Assembly (NCBI GenBank): GCA_001821795.1
Contig: MHOB01000031.1
Span: 1-5,914, forward strand
Source: Candidatus Ryanbacteria bacterium RIFCSPLOWO2_12_FULL_47_9c
GTDB lineage: Bacteria; Patescibacteriota; Minisyncoccia; Ryanbacterales; GWA2-47-10b
Direction of reading: 5' to 3'
Length of the DNA: 5,914 bases
Shown here: positions 4,696 through 5,914 of the stretch, piece by piece
How the letters are laid out: the number at the start of each line of letters is the position of its first letter
How positions within the stretch are numbered: the stretch's first letter is position 1
Notes under the pieces: generated by a model
Databases searched by the model: none
Told to the model about the DNA's origin: nothing
The model's input: only the letters and a program-made list of their open reading frames with translations
Position numbers and translations under genes: made by a program

Positions 4696-5914
4696 TTGCG
4701 AAGAAAATAAAGGAAATATTGGTTGCAGCGCTCAAAAATCTTGAAATTGAGGCAGGTGAAATTGTTTTGGAACACCCGGCGGATTTGGCAAATGGGGATT
4801 ATTCTACGAATATCGCGTTGGTTTTGGCAAAACAACTGAAAGAAAAGCCGCGAGAGTTGGCAGAAAACATCACTAGAGAGATTAATGGTAAAAGCGCTAA
4901 TAACAAAGGCGAGGCCTTCGTTTTAAACGAAGGCCTCGCCTTTTTGGGATTTGTAGAAAGGATTGAGGTGGCGGGAGCGGGGTTTATAAATTTTTATTTA
5001 TCGCCAGAGTTTTTTGCTAGCCAAATCGCCGAGATAATTTCGAAGGGCGATAACTTTGGCAAAAACCAAACACTCGCTGGGAAGAAAGTAATGGTGGAAT
5101 ATACCGACCCGAATCCGTTCAAGGAATTTCACATTGGCCACTTGATGAGTAACGCTATTGGCGAAGCAATTGCTCGTTTGTATGAAGCGAGTGGCGCGAA
5201 AGTTGTGCGTGCTTGTTGGCAGGGTGATGTGGGGCTTCATGTAGCCAAAGCAATTTGGGGAAAATTAAAAAAACCGAACGCGAATTGGGGAGAGGCCTAT
5301 GTTTTTGGTACGCAAAATTATAATGAGAACAAAACAGAAATTGATGAATTGAACAAGAAAATTTTTGTTCAGTCCGATTCAGAAATTAATAAAATTTATA
5401 ATGAAGGCCGGCAATGGAGCTTGTCCCACTTTGAAGAGATTTACAAAAAGTTGGATACCAAATTTGATTATAATTTTTTTGAAAGCAAAGAAGGTCGTGA
5501 GGGCGAAAAAATTGTTGCGGAATTTTTGAAAAAAGGTGTTTTTGAAAAAAGCGAGGGTGCGATAGTTTTTCGGGGGGAAAAATACGACTTACACACTCGG
5601 GTTTTTATTACTTCGCAAGGCCTGCCGACTTACGAAACCAAAGAGCTTGGTTTGAATAAGGCGAAGTTTGAAGCCGAACCAGATTTGGCGCAATCAATTA
5701 TTATCACTGCCAATGAGCAAGATGATTATTTTAGAGTTGTCTTAAAGGTGATGGAGCAAATTTATCCGTTAATTGCTGAAAAAACCAAACACATTTCGCA
5801 TGGTATGTTGCGTTTCGCTTCTGGTAAAATGTCGTCGCGAATGGGCAATGTTATTACCGGCGAATCGCTTATCGGCACGATGGAAAATTTAGCAGCGGAG
5901 AAAATAAAAGACAG
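4692..5914 (+). CDS. argS: Arginyl-tRNA synthetase, 3' end beyond the window
   Basis: Class I synthetase that charges tRNA-Arg. 407 codons are present from the ATG at 4692, with no stop before the window edge; the missing part should hold the rest of the C-terminal anticodon-binding domain. The N-terminal domain covers about residues 1-105 and ends in RIEVAGAGFINFYLS. The HIGH motif is at 147-150 within VEYTDPNPFKEFHIGHL, followed by WQGDVGLHVAKAIWG (176-190), GLPTYETKELG (310-320), NEQDDYF (341-347) and the KMSK-type loop KMSSRMGNV (379-387). Variants such as DPNPFKEF and NEQDDYF look like the CPR/archaeal-leaning form rather than the E. coli form. The start overlaps the tmk stop as ATGA and shows no SD site. 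Residues 72-84 are encoded by a perfect palindrome, and this linker is longer than usual. Confidence 0.95.
   Translation, partial: MIAKKIKEILVAALKNLEIEAGEIVLEHPADLANGDYSTNIALVLAKQLKEKPRELAENITREINGKSANNKGEAFVLNEGLAFLGFVERIEVAGAGFINFYLSPEFFASQIAEIISKGDNFGKNQTLAGKKVMVEYTDPNPFKEFHIGHLMSNAIGEAIARLYEASGAKVVRACWQGDVGLHVAKAIWGKLKKPNANWGEAYVFGTQNYNENKTEIDELNKKIFVQSDSEINKIYNEGRQWSLSHFEEIYKKLDTKFDYNFFESKEGREGEKIVAEFLKKGVFEKSEGAIVFRGEKYDLHTRVFITSQGLPTYETKELGLNKAKFEAEPDLAQSIIITANEQDDYFRVVLKVMEQIYPLIAEKTKHISHGMLRFASGKMSSRMGNVITGESLIGTMENLAAEKIKD
4905..4943. repeat. Perfect 39-bp palindrome in frame within argS
   Basis: AAAGGCGAGGCCTTCGTTT (4905-4923) is followed by one T and then its exact reverse complement (4925-4943). 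The length is 39 bp, exactly 13 codons, encoding KGEAFVLNEGLAF in phase with argS. TT follows the right arm, so the RNA resembles an intrinsic terminator (GC-rich stem then TTTTT). It lies in the variable stretch between the N-terminal-domain helix ending near residue 65 and the conserved IEVAGAGFINF strand. Confidence 0.9.

Overview
The window most resembles a Candidate Phyla Radiation bacterium (Patescibacteria, probably a Parcubacteria-type lineage). This rests on recognition of protein style, not a database search. The ArgRS has the variant signatures DPNPFKEFHIGH and KMSSR, there is a PaaX/Cas2-fold protein with an N-terminal hydrophobic stretch, most core genes lack a clear Shine-Dalgarno (SD) site, spacing is compact with ATGA overlaps, and the DNA is AT-rich. 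The standard bacterial code fits: TGA ends thyA, glyA and tmk at their expected C-termini.

Layout. 1-1385, minus strand: thyA (thymidylate synthase) followed by folA (dihydrofolate reductase, cut by the window edge inside its last codon), with a terminator-like hairpin between them. 1386-1544: thyA promoter region and palindrome A. 1545-2117, minus strand: a winged-helix/Cas2-fold protein of the PaaX type. 2116-2153: palindrome B, the inverted counterpart of A. 2154-2289: a strong sigma70-like promoter and leader. 2290-2730, plus strand: an unrecognised 146-residue protein, followed by two hairpins, the second a good intrinsic terminator. 2834-2861: degenerate heptamer repeats. 2882-5914, plus strand: glyA-tmk-argS, joined by two ATGA stop/start overlaps. 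argS runs off the window.

How the genes fit together. GlyA makes 5,10-methylene-THF, ThyA uses it to methylate dUMP to dTMP, FolA reduces the resulting dihydrofolate, and Tmk phosphorylates dTMP to dTDP. The full thymidylate cycle plus the first dTMP kinase step therefore lies within about 4.7 kb, split between two divergent blocks.

Most unusual signals. (1) Short palindromes lie in frame inside two conserved housekeeping genes: a perfect 19+1+19 palindrome in argS and a 10+3+10 palindrome in glyA. Each sits where the protein has extra residues compared with homologues. This resembles the palindromic elements known to insert into Rickettsia coding genes. (2) Two related 38-bp palindromes in inverted orientation bracket the PaaX/Cas2-like gene so tightly that the repeats overlap its start and stop codons. 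This is either a paired operator system or a single-gene mobile cassette. (3) The DHFR has acidic residues at both positions expected to contact the NADPH 2'-phosphate.
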